The notes below the pieces were generated by a model. The model ran no database searches. It saw nothing but the letters and a program-made list of their open reading frames with translations, and was not told the origin of the DNA. Source: Spinellus fusiger (lineage: Eukaryota; Mucoromycota; Mucoromycetes; Mucorales; Phycomycetaceae). From it: a stretch of 64,000 bases of DNA. Positions 60,201 to 64,000 of this stretch are shown here, one piece after another; position 1 is the first letter of the stretch, and every line of letters starts with the position of its first letter. The stretch is taken from NCBI GenBank assembly GCA_025094145.1, contig JALLLS010000062.1, forward strand, positions 62,001 to 126,000, in the 5' to 3' direction. A program made the position numbers and the translations under genes.

Positions 60201-62139
60201 AATAGTTCTAACCATTTATTAACTATTTCTTATATATAAGAAATAGTGTCTGATGCTTTCATTCTTTTAAAGTATTTAAAAGTTTATTCTTGACAATAAT
60301 GCAAGCTTTAAACAATAGGAATAGGCACAAGTATGTATTAAAATAAAATTAAGTGGGTTTCATACTACATAGTTATTTATTGAACCGATTATCAAGATGC
60401 CCTGAAAAAGAGAGAGAGAGAGAAAATAACTAACTAGCTCTCATTTAAGAGCACACAACAAACTCATGCCTCAAATAAGAATACTAGTTTAAAAAGAGTA
60501 TAGTTATATTCTGTTGATGCTTCTTTGATGTTGACATAAGATTTTAAAAAAAACAATCTGAATCAAATTATTGTGATCGATTTGCAAAGCTTATTTTGAG
60601 AGAGAGCAGCGATTAGCATGAGTAGAAAATACGTGAATGCATACATAATAGATCTTCAAGAGAATATATTTACTATTTAGTACACTCGGCAAATATTTTG
60701 ATAACCTATACCCAGAAAAATATCTCTATTCCTTCAATCGTATCATAAAATAAGAAATGAAACAGTCGAATTAATTTGATAATAGCACATGTATTTAAGA
60801 TCCAAGATCATAATGCTATTCTTTGTGCTATTTTAAAGGTTTTCAAAATACTACAAGAAGATCGGAAAGTTCAAGACATCATTTTCTAGCCAAGTTTTTT
60901 TTTTAATATTTTTATCGTAATGAACACACAGATAAGACTTCTTTTCAAGTTAGTTTGGAGATGCACTATTAAGGATATTTTTCATTGAAACAATAAATTC
61001 AAAAAGAGTAGTAAACATAAATAATATTGTTAAAGACATCAATTAAATAACATCAAAATAAAATAAAATAAAAATCAACTGTAAAAATAAAACAATATAC
61101 TTATGGTGTAAACACCGGGCTTGATTCAGAATAATAGAAACTATTTAGAGTAGATACTTGAAGCTATCTTGATGCTTAACCTAGACTGACTTTTAATATA
61201 AAAGGATATTATACAATTTAGAGTATAGATAAAGTCTTCTGAGAATAAAGTATATCTCAAAGTATATCTCAAAGTATTTTTTTTTGGAAAACTAAGGAAA
61301 TGAATAGAAACACTTCAAATATGATCGTGATAAAAATAAATACAAAGAGAAAACAAACATAAAGACTGGAGTGCATAAAGCCTCGAAATGGAGAATTTAT
61401 ATCTATATAGTGTTTGACGATAATAATCTTTTTAAAAGTTATTTATTCATAGACTATCTCAAGTGAAGATATCTAAAATCTATATAATTTTTCTTTAGTA
61501 ATGACTTTCTAGTTCAAGGTAAAAAATAAAGAAAGATGGTCTTGACACTAAGAAGCAAACAGAGACTTGATATAGATTTCAGTGCTAACTACTAGACATT
61601 CTAATGTCTTTTGCATGACACAATCCAACAAGACACACTTTATTATTATTCTTTAGATGGTTTACCAGTACCATGTATTTTCGTCAGCTAGTCAGCCGAG
61701 ACTCCAGCAATCATCAGAAAGAAAGATGGGAGTGAATCAGAAGGCTTGAATATTTTCTTAGTTTAGAGAGAATAGATAGAAATACAATAAGAAAGAGCAA
61801 ATAAATAGTCTTTAATAGCATTAAATAGTATCAGTTACTATTTATCATCCATTGGTGTATAGTAGTGTCATTAGTGGCTTCTTGGTTTCAAAGATATTTA
61901 GCTAGATAACATACGACCAACTCTGCTCTCTTTTATTCAACTTGTTTGTTATTCTTCTATACTTTTACTCTACTCTAATGATTGATAAAGGTAGAAGAAC
62001 CTGGAGGAGACCACCACCAAATGGTACATATTCTAATACAGGATGTTACACTTTCATGCTATCTCTAAAAGATCCATCCACTGTATTCAAATATAATACA
62101 GCTTATCCTGGATGCTTTATCCCAGACCATTGGCTTTGT
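57251..62139. other. AT-rich gene-poor region
   Basis: Nearly 5 kb without a supported gene. Contains poly(A/T) tracts, small TTA/TAG microsatellites (59103-59121, 59966-59983), GA arrays near 60413-60423, and an ~18-bp match to the 4.4/48.5-kb repeat at about 61305-61325. Open frames at 59048 and 59769 have AT-driven composition and no domain. Confidence 0.5.
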
Positions 62140-62260
62140 ATCTGTTTTTATGAACTGCTAACTGTTGGTCTCCTATTTTTAGCATAAAATACATGAGGTA
62201 ACAGCATCCTGTACACTGCTTAGTATATCTCTTCTCAGTGTGTCTTGGTTATGCCGTATG
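62140..62260. repeat. Interspersed repeat (copy 2 of the window-start repeat)
   Basis: Matches bases 1-110 in the same orientation. An open frame at 61980-62187 directly upstream (RRTWRRPPPNGTYSNTG...) runs into it, and its start is vaguely like the 'WRR.GE' block of Tc1 transposases. The repeat may therefore be the tail of a decayed element. Confidence 0.65.
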
Positions 62261-62680
62261 AAATCCAGGCGACCTTGCTCACTATTAGTATATACACTAT
62301 ACTGATAAAAGAGCTTTCCAAATAAATGCAAGTTGAAGCAATAGTGTTTCGTTGTGTTTATCTTGACATTTTGGTCATTGACTGAACACATTTATATTCC
62401 AACCTAATTGTCCTGTAGGAAGAAAGAAGTGCGTAGCTCATAGGATTGTATGACTGATTCATCTCACTCATTCTCTGCAGTAAACCGACAATTCTTGGAC
62501 TTATCACAATACCTCTACGTTCTGTTTGGTATCTATTATTATTTGGACAGTTAAGATGATCTTTGTGCAAATGACCCTATCCACAACAGCTTGTGCATCT
62601 ATTTTGAAGAAAGTTCACTCAAAGAATACTTTGGGGTGTATAATTTAGATTAACATACTTTTTCAAGAAAGTGTGAATAT

Positions 62681-62725
62681 AGCCACACTCAACTGAATTG
62701 AATACTTTTGAAAATAAACGTCAGG
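62681..62725. repeat. Solo terminus of mariner family D
   Basis: TA followed by GCCACACTCAACTGAATTGA and continuing ATACTTTTGAAAATAA, closely matching the right terminus of element D (complement of 20753-20794). No second terminus or transposase seen nearby. Confidence 0.65.
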
Positions 62726-62879
62726 ATGAAATAGATAGAACATGCTCGACATCAAATAAGACACTTCATATTTAATTCAAGAGCTCTAAACTTAAGCACA
62801 CAAAGGCACAGCATCTTTGTTGAAAACAAAAATAAAAAATAGGAATAAATATAAACCCCTTCTTTCCAGTGCAAATATA

Positions 62880-63780
62880 ACTTAACACTTAAAGATTCAT
62901 CAAGATGAGCATAAATTGATAAGGTGATATACCATCATTTATTAGGAAAAAAAAGAACTTTAAATATTATCACAGATTATTCTATAAGTATAAAAATAAA
63001 TAGTATCATCAGTTGGATTGTGAAGTATTCCACTAACCAAGACATTCTCTATATTGTTATTAGATAAGTAGAAACTATTTTCAAGTTAGTTCCAGATGGT
63101 CTTCTACAAGGTCAATGGTGTCTAGGGTATACACCTGAGCATAGCTATCTATCTCCCAAGGATAAACAACAAGGCCTTGAGGGTATAGATTCTATTGCTA
63201 TGAGGAATGAACTTAGTAAGTAGTGGTAACAATAATATATTGTCAGCTACATTATAATAATATATTTATATATTCATAAACAATATATTCATGTAAATTG
63301 TGCAATTTGATATTGAGGTATTTGTCGTCTTTGATCCTAATATCAAAAGAAATTCAGACAGCTAGACGTGTAGTAGAACTCTGCGGTTTATTCATTGAAT
63401 TCTCTAATATTTTTATATTATTTTCTAATACTACAATTAATTCAAAAGAATTTTTATTATGATAAAACACTATGAAGTTGTTGTGATATCCTCTTTTCAC
63501 TGGCGATACTTTTCACTGAGGTCTGAATGCTGTAGCGATGACCTTCCTTTCTGGGTAGCGACGGGATTTAATAATGTGAAACCTTGTTGTTACTATTTAT
63601 AGAAGGTCACTTCACCATATATTCTATGAAAAGAAGTAAAAAGAATTCCTCATTATTTATTATTCCATAAAAGATTATGCAAACGCGTTTTAGACAGCGT
63701 TTTTAAAAAGTGAAAAGGTGGGCACACCATTTATAGAGGATAGTGCCACTGCTTAAGGGTCAGAAAAATCTTTGGGTGTG
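62880..63780. mobile_element. Degraded CACACC-family element (copy 4)
   Basis: The 62890-63330 interval aligns with 27470-27880 and 56360-56800, including the tract 'gattctattgctatgagg'. The right end (CAGAAAAATCTTTGGGTGTG at 63761-63780) is a mutated copy of the family terminus. The left terminus was not found. No Fanzor sequence. Confidence 0.65.
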
Positions 63781-64000
63781 TGCATTTACGTACCATACTT
63801 TGTTATAACTATAATACTATGAATTCCTTGAATATAGATCTCAGTTCTTCACTATATCAATAAAAGACCGTTTAAAATTAATAGATTATTACTATTATTA
63901 TTATTATTTAAAAAAAAAAAGTGAGTCCACCTTTGACTTTTAACACAACACAATACAACACAACACAACATATCCACCTCATGCTGAACTATAGCTCCGA
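63781..64000. other. Window end, low complexity
   Basis: Contains TTA repeats (63885-63906) and an ACAACAC array (63941-63968). No gene seen. Confidence 0.5.

Overview
The window is nuclear DNA from an AT-rich fungus of an early-diverging lineage, most likely Mucoromycota (Mucorales-like). This rests on very short spliceosomal introns, the gene repertoire (WHEP-domain HisRS, COP9 subunit, Elongator, ERO1, fungal-type Nha1 antiporter), dense Tc1/mariner debris and Fanzor relics. No database search was possible. All exon models were built by hand from splice signals, protein-family motifs and reading-frame closure, so gene names are motif-based.

Layout. 0.26-2.3 kb: a cytochrome P450 (minus) carrying a one-base frameshift. 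2.98-5.9 kb: two dead Tc1/mariner elements flanking an interspersed repeat. 6.2-6.9 kb: an OXLD1-like oxidoreductase-like protein with a 15-nt micro-exon that encodes its cysteine motif. 7.2-9.5 kb: NADPH-cytochrome P450 reductase (minus). 9.5-13.4 kb: gene-poor, with a PIF/Harbinger transposase relic. 13.4-19.1 kb: ELP4, a two-domain Golgi-type glycosyltransferase and a WW-domain charged-repeat protein (all plus). 19.8-20.8 kb: a dead mariner element. 22.0-24.2 kb: an NHA1-type Na+/H+ antiporter (plus). 24.8-25.4 kb: a synaptobrevin/Snc R-SNARE (minus) whose start codon appears to be split by an intron. 25.9-28.0 kb: a TA-flanked inverted-repeat element with a decayed Fanzor gene. 28.2-30.3 kb: histidyl-tRNA synthetase. 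30.4-31.8 kb: universal stress protein. 31.9-33.8 kb: COP9 signalosome subunit 3 (minus, tail-to-tail). 35.1-36.5 kb: SAM-dependent methyltransferase. 38.4-40.05 kb: TBC1D20/Gyp8-type Rab GAP (minus), 73 bp head-to-head with PIG-T/GPI16 (40.1-42.4 kb). 43.1-44.5 kb: a second Fanzor element. 47.3-47.4 kb: U6 snRNA. 49.3-51.75 kb: ERO1 (minus). 51.8-64 kb: AT-rich, repeat-dominated, with a Tc1 element, two Fanzor-less relatives of the Fanzor elements and other fragments.

Functional links. The secretory pathway is well represented: ERO1 (oxidative folding), PIG-T (GPI anchoring), TBC1D20/Gyp8 (ER-Golgi Rab regulation), the glycosyltransferase and Snc (exocytosis). The P450 and its redox partner CPR lie about 5 kb apart on the same strand. 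The most novel content is the family of elements with CACACCAGGAGAT termini and TA flanks: two carry relics of Fanzor (eukaryotic TnpB-like nuclease) and share conserved hairpins at the 3' end of the gene. Next in interest is a candidate U12-type AT-AT intron in the Rab GAP gene.
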